DNA of 64,000 bases from Labia minor (taxonomy: Eukaryota > Arthropoda > Insecta > Dermaptera > Spongiphoridae). Where the stretch lies: the NCBI GenBank assembly GCA_963082975.1, contig OY720346.1:40637787-40701786 (forward strand), written 5' to 3'. The position numbers and the translations under genes are program-made. Numbering within the stretch: the stretch's first letter is position 1; the number at the start of each line of letters is the position of its first letter. The notes beneath the pieces are model-generated. The model was not told where the DNA came from. It saw only the letters and a program-made list of their open reading frames with translations, and ran no database searches. Shown piece by piece: positions 1 through 10,291 of this stretch.

Positions 1-420
1 CATTAATTATTTATGCCATGTAGTATTTCTCCACCGACAACTTATTATTTTTGCATAAATCTGAATAGATGCTGTTATTTAAGAGGCATTGGAAATTCAG
101 GCGCCTATGCAAATGTTGATGAAATCTCTCGAGAGCTTTTGGATTTGAAACCTCATTTGGCGTTGACGAATTGGCTTCCTGGCCTCTTTCCATATTCAAC
201 TTTCAGATTACTAATGCAGAAAATTTCAATACATTTGCTCCTAAAATTCAACCATTTTATTCTATTTACCATCACGAAACTTATCATCTCAATTAAGCCT
301 GTTACTGTTGATTACATTACTCATCTGCAAAGTTTGTTTGAAAAAAAAAAAATGGAATGTTTATTACAAGGTAACTTGAAATAATATTTATTATGAAATC
401 CTCCTAATATTGAAATTTTT
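1..420. other. unassigned DNA with a GC-richer island at 60-200
   Basis: No gene is supported. Bases 60-200 are richer in GC than the surroundings and contain a perfect POU octamer, ATGCAAAT, at 107-114. The open frames on both strands show no recognisable domain and run into AT-rich DNA, so I read them as chance. A regulatory role is only a possibility. Confidence 0.4.
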
Positions 421-789
421 ACTATCTCATCAGAGATAGTATTGCGATCATGATGTCGAGATTTTGATGTTTTTATACGTTTTGAAGGTCCCTGAGTCAT
501 TTTCACTAAGATTGCGAAAAATGTATGTGTGTATGTATATATATATATACACAAACATATATATATATATGGGGGGGTTGTAGGCGAGATTACGCAAAAA
601 CGGTTTGATTTTTTATCAAAGACAGTCACGCGCCAGTACGAGACGTGGTGCCATCAACAAAAAACCAAACACGCGCTTGTTTAATAATATTATTTATTAA
701 TTTTAAAATTTATAATTTGATTTAAATAAAATATATGTTTTAAATAAACCAATTCAAATTGCGAGATAGTTGAGTGGAGACACTCCAGA
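421..789 (+). mobile_element. Helentron-like non-autonomous element, family A copy 1
   Basis: One of eight copies of a non-coding repeat. It opens with a hairpin, ACTATCTC then four bases then GAGATAGT, and closes with GAGATAGT followed by GAGTG-GAGA-CACTC-CAGA. The terminal octamer is therefore inverted at the 3' end but set back by a terminal hairpin, the asymmetric arrangement known from Helentrons and HINE/DINE-1 elements. The copy lies between runs of T, as expected for insertion at TT. A TG/TA microsatellite sits about 110 bases in. This copy lacks part of the middle compared with copies of about 580 bases. No transposase is encoded. Confidence 0.75.
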
Positions 790-1533
790 TTTTTATTTAT
801 ATAATATGATCTTTTGGAATAGAAGATTTTTCCATTTTCTAATAAGTATATAATATAAAATTTAAAGGGTTGAATTTATTAATTATAGTTTTATAAATTT
901 TTAACATAACAGCATCTCTCTTTAGTGAACATGTTTAGTATTAAAGTTTAATTATGGTAGAACCTCCTTAAGAGAAAAAAATATACATCTTTATCTTTCT
1001 ATATAAAAAAATATTCACCAAAGTTCCAATTAATATCGATCCATCCTCTTGAAACCCTCGGCTTCTACTCTTCCCTTTACTTTTTTTTTTTTTTTTTTTT
1101 GATTTTTATCTTTCTTTGACTACCTTTATTATATAATAGCTAGGTGGGATCACTTGAATGAAAGTTTGTTATATTTAACTTAGATTTTGTGAAAAAGAAT
1201 GCGTAGTTAGAGGGACGGACGAAAGAGAAAGAGAGAACTAAAGATAAGGGGGGAAAAGGAAGAGAGGAAGAGATAAGAAAAGAAAAGAGAGAAAAAAACT
1301 TAATTATTGAATCTGACGTTGGTCGAGTGTTTGAGTTGAGAGGAATCCTACTTTTCGAGAATCTTGACTTTTACTTTATTACTTTATGTTACTTTTTTTC
1401 CCCCTTTAAATTATTTGTCTTGCGTCTTAGAATGATAATGCAAATTCTGTTCATTGTAATTTTATACTAATCATTTTAATTCAGTGTAAATATATAGATT
1501 TCATTATTTTATTATATTAAAAATAATAATTTC
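790..1533. other. AT-rich stretch with a homopurine tract
   Basis: No gene seen. It holds a run of about 20 T near 1080-1100 and an almost pure A/G tract at about 1208-1300, which could adopt non-B structure or simply be low-complexity sequence. Confidence 0.5.
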
Positions 1534-1633
1534 AATTGAAGGGTCATGATTTTAGTTCATTATTGATTTTTTTTAGGGGTAAAAAAGAAATATTTTTTGG
1601 ACTAAAAGCATTTTTTCCCCTGACCCTTCAATT
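1534..1633. mobile_element. 100-bp MITE with 13-bp inverted ends
   Basis: AATTGAAGGGTCA at 1534-1546 is matched exactly in inverted orientation at 1621-1633. The interior is A/T-rich and partly self-complementary (TTTTAGT near the left arm, ACTAAAA near the right). It has no coding capacity and I see no second copy in the window. The superfamily is not clear. It ends 11 bases before the mariner that follows. Confidence 0.6.
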
Positions 1634-1642
1634 ATATTGTCC

Positions 1643-2540
1643 TATACGAGGTATGTTCAAAAGAAAGGGTTTCGCGCGATGTGTGCATTCAATTATCGAA
1701 TTTTTTGTTATGTTGCTATGTTGGTACACATATGTTTCTCACATGTTGACATTATCAGTCATTTTGGATTAGTAATTTGTTTTTGACAACTGAAAAAGTT
1801 AGCCACATTTTTGTGTGTTCTTCGATTTTTTACTTAAAAAAAATGGATCAAAGAATCTGTATTCAATTTTGTGTTAAAAATGGAATAAAGTGCTCGACAA
1901 ATTTACTTTGTTTCAAAAAAATGTTTTTAAGTGGTACAAGTGCTTTACAGAAGGCCGAAAAAAGCACGCCAAGTTCGATCAAATGTGCAGGATTTGCTCA
2001 CTGTTTTCTTCGATTACAATGGTGTGGTGAATCAAAAGTTGTTTCCATCAGGTCGTACTATTAATAAGGAATACTACAAGCAAGTTATGCAACGTTTGAT
2101 TGAAGCAATACGACTCAAACGATCGGAATTGTGGAAAAACAAATCATGGATTCTGCATCATGATAACGCACCACCTCACACATTATTGCTTGTTCTTGAT
2201 TTTTTGGCCAAAGACAACAACGTAATCATGTCTCAACCACCGTATTCACCAGATTTGACTCCCTGCGACTTTTTCCTATTTCCAAAACTGAAGAGAAGAG
2301 ACCAATGAAAGGAAAAAGTTTTGCCACAATTGATGGGATAAAGTCGGAATCCAAGAATGAGCTGATGGCCATACCGAAAAGCGCATTTCTTAAGTGCTTC
2401 GACGATTAGAAGAAGCGCTGGCATAAATGCATTACATCTGAGGGAAATTACTTTGAAGGGGACAAAATGATTATTGATGAATAAATAAATTCTTATCGAA
2501 ATAATTCAAAATTCACCTTTTTTGGATCCAACATCGTATA
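1643..2540 (+). mobile_element. mariner-family DNA transposon, decayed
   Basis: A cut-and-paste transposon flanked by TA. The left end, TATACGAGGTATGTTC, and the right end, read on the other strand as TATACGATGTTGGATC, are imperfect inverted repeats. Inside is a transposase gene broken by an internal deletion and frame changes. The full span is about 0.9 kb against about 1.3 kb for an intact mariner, in line with that deletion. Confidence 0.85.
1842..2475 (+). pseudogene. mariner transposase pseudogene
   Basis: The N-terminal start MDQRICIQFCVKNGIKCS and a helix-turn-helix remnant (FKWYKCFTEGR) sit in different frames. A deletion then joins this part to the catalytic half, open at 1931-2308. 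There the three catalytic positions of the DDD triad are recognisable in FFDYNGVV (about residue 28 of that frame), HHDNAPPHT and PYSPDLTPCDFFLFPKLK. The frame breaks again at 2308, and the C-terminal tail continues to about 2475 only in another frame. Most of the region between the DNA-binding and catalytic domains is missing, so it cannot encode an active enzyme. Confidence 0.85.
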
Positions 2541-3558
2541 AGCATCCGCTACTAAATAAATTTTGTCGCTATAAATCTATAAAATAATTTAGTGAAAAAA
2601 TGTATAATAAAATTAACCAAGAGAATAATAATAATAATTTATAATTATATTTTATGTTATTCAAATTAATTTTTTACTAATTTAATTAATTTAATAACAA
2701 ATAATAAACATTTATTATTTATTAAATGTTTTATTGATTAATTATTTAATATATTATAATAATATAATCTAATATTCTAATATACAATATATGTATATAA
2801 TATAAATTATACATTAATGAATGTTGAAGCTCAATTTCTCAATTCACATTTTGGAATGGTAATCCTCATTCACGAACATAGATATAAGCCCCACCTTCAA
2901 TTAGATTGATAGGTCATGTTATATTATTCCAATTGATGTAGGATATAACTATCTAATTTCAATAGATACATCCTGTTTTTTTGTTTGTTATCATATTTAT
3001 TTTTTAGTAAATTGAGTTATTGCAAATTGCAAAAATAAAGAATTATTTCATACAAACATTAGTATTATATATATATATTTTACATAAACAATAGATTACA
3101 TTCCAATTTCATGATTTATTGCAAAAACAATAAAATGTTACTTTTCCATTCCATGCAGAAAGAATAAAAAAATAAACTAAATTGAAAAATAAAATGATTC
3201 ATTGATTTGGAAACATTAATTACACTGTAGTTTGAAAAACCTATGTAGAGATCTAATACAGAGTAATAGATAATTTCGAGGGCAGATTTTTATATATCTG
3301 ATGAGGAAAATTTAGTTTTTACTTTACTGATCATTTCGAGATTGCGTTATTTAATATTGATTTTGTAAAAATAGATTAATACTTTTCTATTTATATATTT
3401 ATTTATTTTATTAAAGGAATATTTAAAATTATATTATTCATACAATTATAAATTACTTATAATCTAATTTTTATTTTCGATTAACATTTGATATTTGAAT
3501 TCATATCTTATAAATATTTTAAATGTTTATATTTTTTTTTCATCGACATTATATAATA
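2541..3558. other. AT-rich stretch with one mixed-composition island
   Basis: Bases 2815-2960 are less AT-rich than the rest and show no repeat relationship to other parts of the window. The remainder is A/T sequence without recognisable features. Confidence 0.45.
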
Positions 3559-4395
3559 CTAGCTGCTCAGAGCTCCTTCGTCGCTCTTCACATCTAGACG
3601 GGGGCTCCGAGTGGTACATAGTATTTGGTTGAAAGTAGTAAAAGGTGTTCATCCATTTTATTTCAATCAATGTATAACATAAAACATTCATTTCTTATTG
3701 TGTGATTATTTAAAATATATTTTAATTTAATCAGTAAATTAATTATATATATTTTTATTGAATATGTTATAACTATCTACTCGAAAGTTCTTGGCAGCTA
3801 CAACCACATTTCTCCAAGTGTCCTTATCCTGAGCCTCTGTTCCATCTCTCGTACGTCATTCCCTGGTGTCGTCATCTTTGGCCCATAAATGCTGGGAAGA
3901 ATCCTATTCTCAAATACTCTAAATCCACTCTCATCTCCTAAGATCATAGACCAATTCTCACACCCATATAATACAACAGACAAAATAATTGTTTTATATA
4001 TTTTAATTTTCATTCCCTTTTATAATAATTTTGATGAGATAAGCCTCTTTACTGCATGATAACAGGCGTTTCCCGATTGCAACTTCGATTTAAATTCTTC
4101 TCAAATATTATTATCCTTCGTGATTACATTCAATTTTTCTACATATTCAAATTCTACATTTTGTATGTTAATACTGCTCCTGTTTGTTTCTAAATATATT
4201 TATTTATCATTATTAATTTCAAACCTCATCTCTTTTCCTACCTCGATTAATTTTTCCTCGCTATCTGTAATTGCAATTGCCGAATCTCCTATAATATTTA
4301 AGTCGTCTGGGTCACCTAATATTTTACAATTGATTTCCGCATCTTACTCTTTCTTTACTACCTTCAAGATAAATTTTAAGATCAAAATTTGAAAA
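3559..4395 (-). mobile_element. non-LTR retrotransposon (LINE family B), 3' part, copy 1
   Basis: A 5'-truncated LINE read on the minus strand. From the high coordinate down it carries the last part of the reverse transcriptase, the C-terminal domain, a short 3' untranslated region and the family's GC-rich 3' end (CTAGCTGCTC in plus orientation). Four other partial copies lie at 10292, 50171, 59596 and 61256. In this copy the GC-rich end is eroded and one hairpin is lost. Confidence 0.8.
3784..4395 (-). pseudogene. LINE reverse transcriptase C-terminal fragment (pseudogene)
   Basis: On the minus strand a frame with several stops reads through DDLNIIGDS, a decayed form of the region around the RT catalytic DD motif. 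It then reaches the clear thumb/connection motif KIYKTIILSVVLYGCENWSM followed by FRVFENRILPSIYGPK. This is the standard order in non-LTR ORF2 proteins (iYKt-hhrPvhhYG-E-W, then FE-RILR-IhGP). The longest intact piece is 3798-4013. A deletion just after IYGPK removes most of the region leading to the protein end. The element is inactive. Confidence 0.8.
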
Positions 4396-5147
4396 AGTTT
4401 ATCCGGATCTATTGAGTCATGCGTAGGTTTTACTAAAGTCTACAAATAATTAGTGAACAGAGATATTGAATTCGCGGTTTTTTTAATATCTGTCATAATG
4501 AAAATATCTTAATTAATGTTGATCGATTTGGCATGAACCCGCAATGATATCGTCTAATATTTCTTCCCCCTATAGTTATAAGTATTGTATATGTTATAAT
4601 AGAGTATAATATTTCTTGATCATTTCATTTTGATATTTTAATTTCATTGCTTGATTTTTATTGAATATTTTTAATTATAATAAAATTTTAGAAAATGCAA
4701 AGTTAGAGACTTGAGACAATTGATAAAAATTAACGGTATAAAAGTATTGATAAAACTAAAGATAAATTAACAATATATACATTCATTAATAGTATTAATT
4801 TAAATTAATGGATTTATTTGATTTTTTATTATTAAGTTCATTTATTAAATTTTTAGATCATAGTTAATTCCCTCCCTTAAAATTAAAGAAGTACCTATTC
4901 AAATATAGAAAGAATAAATACAAAATAATTTAAGTTAAATATGATTTAAATATTTTATTATATTAATTAAAATGAGAACTTTTAGAATAAATTATTTAAT
5001 TGAAATGATATTTGAATATTAGAATTTAAAATAAAAAGTTAAATATTATAATAATTCTTTGATTGCTAGTTATATACATTGTGTAAAATGAGTCCGCCAG
5101 TCAGTGGGCCACGCCTGGCTCTTGAATGAACAACACGGAGAACTATA
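4396..5147. other. AT-rich stretch
   Basis: No gene seen. Bases 4935-5010 share a diverged AT-rich repeat with 14565-14615 (core AACTTTTAGAATAAATTATT). A short GC-rich patch at 5090-5135 abuts the LTR element that follows. Confidence 0.45.
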
Positions 5148-5151
5148 CATA

Positions 5152-5350
5152 TTTAGTTGATTTTAATTGAATCAAAAGTTTTATTTTATCAACAGGAAAA
5201 CATACAAAATAAATATAAAGAATTTTTAACAATACTGTTTTTGTTTATATTTACATGAATTGATTAAATTATATATTTATATAATATGCTTAAAAGAGTA
5301 AAAATAATTAATTAATTTCCACGGCGATTCTGATACTCTTCACCGCCACA
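5152..5350 (-). repeat. 3' LTR of the mini CsRN1-like element
   Basis: Read on the minus strand it begins TGTGGCGG and ends CAACTAAA. The last codons of pol and its stop lie inside this LTR. It contains AATAAA-type A-rich sequence that could serve polyadenylation. It differs from the 5' LTR by one base at about 5290. Confidence 0.9.
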
Positions 5351-5902
5351 TACTCCCTCCCCAGTGGCAACGTCGAGGAATTTCTTTGGAAAATGCACGG
5401 TTCTTCCGGAGCGTTTTGTGGTGTATTGTGGCGTTGGAGTTGTAGTGTGATTCAGTGTAATTGTAGCTGGACTCTGGGATGGTGTAGGTGGAGGTTGATC
5501 CTGTGCCTGTGGTCTAGGTTGAACTTCTTGAGGTCCTTCATCAAATTGACTTGATAGTAGAAAGGCTGGTTTCAGTCTGTCGATATTAATAGTTTTGTTT
5601 CCTCTCGGTATGTCGATATCGAAGGTCTTTTCACCTCGTTTTAGAACTTTGTACGGTCCATCGTAAACGGGTTGTAAGGACTTTTTCAAAGCATCGTGCC
5701 GAATGAAAACATGTGATGAATTCGCTAGTTCCTTATGAATGAATACATTTCTCATAGAGTGGTGTTTTTCTAATATTGGCTGTAAATGTTTCATCTGTTG
5801 ACGGAGTTGATAAAGAAATGTTTCCATATTTGAATCATCTTCACTAGGTGGTTTATTATCTAAGAAATCGGTTGGTAACCGTATTGGTATTCCGTAAACC
5901 AT
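5312..5902 (-). CDS. pol C-terminal fragment: end of integrase of a CsRN1-like element
   Basis: 196 residues from the first ATG, though the pol frame starts a little upstream (NTTTAE before MVYG). Residues 1-12 (MVYGIPIRLPTD) are the region just after the integrase core. Residues 65-110 hold RHDALKKSLQPVYDGPYKVL and INIDRLKPAF, the C-terminal chromatin/DNA-binding region typical of CsRN1-type Ty3/gypsy integrases. A proline- and threonine-rich tail follows, ending at a stop inside the 3' LTR. Protease, reverse transcriptase, RNase H and the integrase catalytic core are absent, so the product has no known enzymatic function. Confidence 0.85.
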   Translation of the reverse strand: MVYGIPIRLPTDFLDNKPPSEDDSNMETFLYQLRQQMKHLQPILEKHHSMRNVFIHKELANSSHVFIRHDALKKSLQPVYDGPYKVLKRGEKTFDIDIPRGNKTINIDRLKPAFLLSSQFDEGPQEVQPRPQAQDQPPPTPSQSPATITLNHTTTPTPQYTTKRSGRTVHFPKKFLDVATGEGVCGGEEYQNRRGN

Positions 5903-6006
5903 TTCTGCTGTAGTTGTATTATATTTTGGTATGATATTTTACTTGCCTGTGTATGGGAAGCATGTGTTGAGGTTTCAGGCTTCTGATTTTCATCTTCGAT
6001 TGGCAT
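5903..6006 (-). pseudogene. remnant of gag start in the mini LTR element
   Basis: An ATG at 6006 (minus strand), about 60 bases after the primer-binding site, opens a frame beginning MPIEDENQKPETSTHASHT. This is placed where gag should begin. After roughly 30 codons it is fused out of frame to the end of pol. The deletion joining them removes about 4 kb compared with a full-length element of this kind. Confidence 0.65.
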
Positions 6007-6067
6007 GATCGCAAAATTTTATTATATGATCTCGGATTTATAAAATTTAACATTCGCGGGTCACCAA

Positions 6068-6266
6068 TTTAGTTGATTTTAATTGAATCAAAAGTTTTAT
6101 TTTATCAACAGGAAAACATACAAAATAAATATAAAGAATTTTTAACAATACTGTTTTTGTTTATATTTACATGAATTGATTAAATTATATATTTATATAA
6201 TATGATTAAAAGAGTAAAAATAATTAATTAATTTCCACGGCGATTCTGATACTCTTCACCGCCACA
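6068..6266 (-). repeat. 5' LTR of the mini CsRN1-like element
   Basis: Same 199 bases as the 3' LTR with one difference. It is followed on the minus strand by T and then the TGGTGACCC primer-binding site. The near identity of the LTRs indicates a recent insertion. Confidence 0.9.
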
Positions 6267-6270
6267 CATA

Positions 6271-6736
6271 TAATCTTTAAAAAATTAAATTCTGCGGTTA
6301 TTGATTAGAATTAGATATTAATAAAATCTATAGCCTATGTTACCATAGAGATATATAAGAATATTGTGATGTAATTTCATAGAAATCGTTTCTTATTTTT
6401 TGATGTTCATAATTCTAAATTACCGGTAAAGTGTCGGTTAAGTAGGAAATTTCTTTTTTGTTTGTTTCTATGACAGCAAAAAAGTAAACAAATTACATAC
6501 ATACATACATACATACAAACACTCTCCTTTATATATATAGATTAAGATTCAAATTGTAAAAATGAATACTGATGGCTCAATTGGTGGTAAGAAGTACTTA
6601 TAAAATTTATTTTTATCTACTTTGATCAACTGTCTGTCATTTATGTAGGTATTATTATTATTTATAGAAATTTAATATTTTTAGATGATTTTTTTTTAAT
6701 TTCTATATTTAAATTTTTTAGATTACACATAAATAA
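6271..6736. other. unassigned stretch with a short shared repeat
   Basis: Bases 6463-6540 (TTTCTATGACAGC, AAAGTAAACAAATTACATAC, a CATA microsatellite and ACACTCTCCTTTATATATAT) recur at 11467-11531. The rest is AT-rich. No coding sequence. Confidence 0.5.
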
Positions 6737-7080
6737 GTTGACCTGTGGCCAGGCCGAGAACAGACCGACGGTTTGAAATAAATTAATTTCCAGCTACAGA
6801 AACAATTTCAAATAATTTAAATGTATCTATTGCATCTAATGCAATAAAAACAGATATGGATATAAACATAAATATTCTTAATTTTATTTTATTTATAATA
6901 TATAAGGAGGCGTTGGTTGTACACATATATACGGACGGACGGACGGACGGACAGACATCATGCTTTAAATACTTTTTTCTGTTAAGAAAAAGCATGATTC
7001 GTGGAGATATGTAAAAATCTCCAAATGTGAAATTTGGTGTGAAAACAATACCTCCCTTACTATAGTCGGTTGCTAAAAAT
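6737..7080 (+). mobile_element. Helentron-like non-autonomous element, family E copy 1
   Basis: It starts GTTGACCTGTGGCCAGG followed by a form of CGAACCGACCGACGG, and ends near TATAGTCGGTTGCTAAAAAT, a worn version of the family end CGTCGGTCGGTAAAAAT. CCGACCGACG near the start is thus inverted at the 3' end. A GGAC microsatellite, which read on the other strand is the (GTCY)n type known from mini-me/DINE-1 elements, lies at about 6932-6954. A hairpin, GGAGAT-8 nt-ATCTCC, sits about 70 bases from the 3' end. Shorter than copies 2 and 3. Non-coding. Confidence 0.65.
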
Positions 7081-7256
7081 AGAGTTAAAAGGTTAACTTT
7101 TGACATAGGTATATCCTAAGTGTCATTTTTGTGTTTTAATTCATTCTATTACCATTTACCATTAGTGATGGTCTGAGTCATTTACTATTTAAAGCAAGAT
7201 TTGGTTTGTTATAAAAAAAATAAAATTGAAAAATATATAAATATAAACAAATTATT

Positions 7257-7744
7257 GGTAATTATTCAATCGAGTTATTATGACATAGACTTGGATAAAA
7301 CTTTACCAGTGGGTTTCTTCCAAATAAACTTTTTTTATGCAATTTTTGCGAGTCGTTTCTAGTTTCAGAGATAAAATGGATTAAAGTTTGCATATAAAAC
7401 CATTGATATTCTATTTAGCTACCATGTTTTATTATTTAACTACCAGAGGGATACACTAATTTTTGCTTTTTATAAATTCGGTTTTGATATGATTAAAAAA
7501 TTAATTAATTAAATAATTTTTCTATATCCAAGTGAATAACTAGTGAATTAGTCAATAAAACATTACTTAATGACATCATATTTCGAGGTTCATAATAAGC
7601 TCTAATCTGGCAAACTTTAATCCTTTTTATCTCTTAAACTAGAAGCGACCCGCAAAAATTGCATAAGAAAAGTTTATTTGGAAGAAACCCACTGGTAGAG
7701 TTTTATCCAAGTCTATGTCATAATAACTCGATTGAATAATTACC
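7257..7744. mobile_element. long-inverted-repeat element (family H) copy 1
   Basis: Bases 7257 onward (GGTAATTATTCAATCGAG) are repeated in inverted orientation up to 7744, with arms of roughly 150-170 bases and a short spacer. An 8-bp target duplication, AAATTATT, lies at 7249-7256 and 7745-7752. Two more copies occur at 16012 and 60524. It is non-coding. The 8-bp duplication and the GG start allow hAT, Merlin or P-like origins, and I cannot decide between them. Confidence 0.8.
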
Positions 7745-7752
7745 AAATTATT

Positions 7753-8569
7753 TTTTCTAGAGTTAAAGTTATTAATATTATTTTGAGAATAAATGATTGA
7801 TTGAAATATTTTTTAATTTAATCAACACTAAATTTTATTCAATTTCTAGCATAATCATGATGAGAGATGACAATTTTTTTAAAATTATAAACTGGGAATA
7901 TGAGTTTTATTTAATTTATGTATATTTAAATTTTAAACGGAAGAATATTTATTTATTTTTATTCAAAGCTCTATACTAAATGATAAAAATAATTTACTAT
8001 TAAAGAATAATACTGCTAATATTTATTGAATTATTATTACTAAAAATACATATAAATAAGCATCAATTTTCTATATACTACTAATATATTATTATTATTA
8101 TTATTATTATATATCACATGAAATGTCAATATTAAAAATAATAAATCAACCTCAATATTAAATATTTTCATGGAAAATGGTTTATTTATTAAAACTTTAT
8201 TTTTCAATAACACATGTTTTCAATTAAAGTTCCATATTGAAAATCTAATAAATGGAAAAGTTCAATTAGATATTTATTCTAGTAATTTTAAAACTTGTCA
8301 TGTTATTTAATGTTAATAGTATTAGCTATATTTTAAATTGTAAACATTTTCTGAAAACTCACATTTTACATGATATTTAGTATTTCACTTGTATAAAAAA
8401 CCTTTTAAAAAAAATTATAATAATTTTGTAATATTTGTTTAAATTAATTAATTATATGTTATTTATTTGTTTCTATTTTCAAGGTTTTATTAAAAAAAAG
8501 TATACTTATATAAAAATTTCAATAAATATATGAAAGAAAAATCTTGATTAAAAACTAAGAAAAATGTAT
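7753..8569. other. AT-rich stretch
   Basis: Very AT-rich with an ATT microsatellite at about 8088-8110. A 60-codon frame at 7797-7979 is almost only codons of A and T and has no recognisable content. Confidence 0.5.
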
Positions 8570-8584
8570 ATGTTTTAATAATAT

Positions 8585-8867
8585 AAAAAAAAACTCTTAC
8601 TTTGTACGTCCTACGCAAAGACTAGGCCTATCAAGTCGGTTATATCAAGTAGGGCCTATGAGAGATCAGTAGAACGAGTCCTATTAAACTTTACCTTGAT
8701 TTTCGTGATCGGAGGCGCTAGCTAGCTAGTAGCTTTCCCAATTTTGATCCCGGGGCTGAGTTGACTCCGTCCCATAGACCTCAGCTAGAGAAATTCTCTA
8801 GCCAGGCCCGGGACTTAAACCCGGGAATGTGAGGCAGCTTCACTAACCTCTCACCCTGTGGCGCCTT
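8585..8867 (-). mobile_element. tRNA-derived SINE
   Basis: Read on the minus strand the element begins GGCGCCACAGGGTGAGAGG with TTAGTGAAGCTGCC following. That is an A-box-like region (GTGAGAGGTTAGTG), an anticodon-arm-like stretch, and a B-box-like GGGTTTAAGTCCCGGG, in the spacing of a tRNA. A tRNA-unrelated body follows, ending in a T run. Direct repeats ATGTT(TT)AATAATAT at 8570-8584 and 8868-8880 are probable target duplications with a 2-base difference. The GC content stands far above the surroundings. Transcription would be by RNA polymerase III from internal promoters, and mobility would depend on a LINE. Confidence 0.75.
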
Positions 8868-8880
8868 ATGTTAATAATAT

Positions 8881-9180
8881 TAAAATTAAAAATTACAAAA
8901 TAAAATTTTAGATATAGTAATCTAATATAATGCTCGAGAATTTATACAGGTAATATTTTAAACAATTTAATTCCAAAACCTAAAATTTTTCATCTTAAAT
9001 TAATATAAACTTTATTTATGAATATACTATATAATAATCAAATAAAACAATGTACATATAATATTAATTGAATTATTCACTCAACATACCTATTTACTTA
9101 AATTTCAAAATATCTATACATTCTTTTTTTATTTATCATAGATAAAAGAATAAAACAAAACCAACTTTAAATATATAATG
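8881..9180. other. AT-rich stretch
   Basis: No feature recognised between the SINE and the next GC-richer island. Confidence 0.5.
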
Positions 9181-9520
9181 AATTCAGATAGTATAGAGAG
9201 TTGACTGGGTTGTGTGGTGGAATTTGTTAATAAAACCAAACTAATAGGAAAGTTAATAGGAATAATAAGAGTATAAGAGTAGAATGCCCATGAGGAAAAA
9301 GGAGGAGATTATCCTGCCGAGTGAAGTGGAAGGAGTGAGTCTGTTATGTAATCAGAGTCCGAGAGTGGCTTCTTCTGCGTCAATTAGCCCCTTGTGGCTG
9401 TTTCAAACATCCCCTGCCACCCCCCAACTGACTATTCGCTCTTCTCTGCCCGGACATCCCCTTTCCCGGGTCTTCCCTTCCGTGTCCGTGCAGGATATTA
9501 AAAAGTTCTAAAGACTTCCA
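9181..9520. other. GC-richer island
   Basis: About 300 bases of balanced composition without repeats elsewhere in the window. A 75-codon frame at 9284-9511 (plus) is rich in Ser, Pro and Leu and has no recognisable domain. It contains CCCGGG near 9465. Candidate single-copy host DNA (regulatory or a short exon), not demonstrated. Confidence 0.35.
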
Positions 9521-10291
9521 CAAATATTTAATATTATTCATTCCGAATATCAATATTAATTAAATGAAGGAACAGCTGGAGGTAATTGTACTTAATTGTA
9601 CGTAATTGGCTTCGTATATTTTATGACTCAGTAACAAATTGAGATTATAATTCAATCAGCAAATAATCACTATCATTAAGATAATTAAAAAATTGTGATT
9701 TGTTTTTTTTTTTTTTTGTTTGTTTGTTATGTCTATATTTAATAATATTTATATCTAAATTTTCTGAATAGATGAAAATTAGAATAGAGATAATAATTTT
9801 TTCGATTTTTATTATCTCGCCAGAGATAGTATTGCGATCACGAAAATTTTCGATGTCGAGATTTTGATGTTTTTATACGTTTTGAAAGTCCCTGAGTCAT
9901 TTTCATTGAGGTTGAGAAAAATGTCTGTATGTGTGTATGTACGGTTTGAGCTAGAATAATAAAATTTGGAATACGAACATTATTCAAAACTCGTAGTTTT
10001 CTATCACCTTTTTTGAAATGGGTCATTACCTACCACGTTTGGATTTTTTTCCTCTAAAGTGACCGTAAAACTAAAGATATATGTTTGATAGTTTTTCTCA
10101 TTAAAAATTGTATAAAACTGCTATATATAGAATTTTAGCTTGATTAAATCGCTGAAAGTACCGGAATTATTTTTTTTAACACTGCTAATCACACGCTAGC
10201 ACGTGACGTGGTGCCATCAACAAAGATTCAAACACGCGCTGGTTTAATAAATATTATTTATTAATTTTAATTTATAATAAATTAAATTTAA

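Larger units (their letters stand above)
5152..6266 (-). mobile_element. mini LTR retrotransposon, CsRN1-like Ty3/gypsy
   Basis: A structurally complete but heavily deleted LTR element on the minus strand. Two 199-bp LTRs (5152-5350 and 6068-6266) differ by one base as I read them. A 4-bp target duplication, CATA, flanks it at 5148-5151 and 6267-6270. One base inside the 5' LTR lies a primer-binding site starting TGGTGACCC, which matches the 3' end of tRNA-Trp used by CsRN1/Kabuki elements for about nine bases. A polypurine tract, GGGGAGGGAG, precedes the 3' LTR. Only the start of gag and the end of pol remain between them. Confidence 0.9.

Noticed and set aside
13-384. Open frame of 123 codons at the window start
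   Set aside because: No domain, ends in an A-run and AT-rich sequence, and the opposite strand is equally open. Likely chance.
321-629. Minus-strand frame of 102 codons
   Set aside because: It reads through family A copy 1 and its TA/TG microsatellite, and similar frames appear in other copies. It is a repeat shadow.
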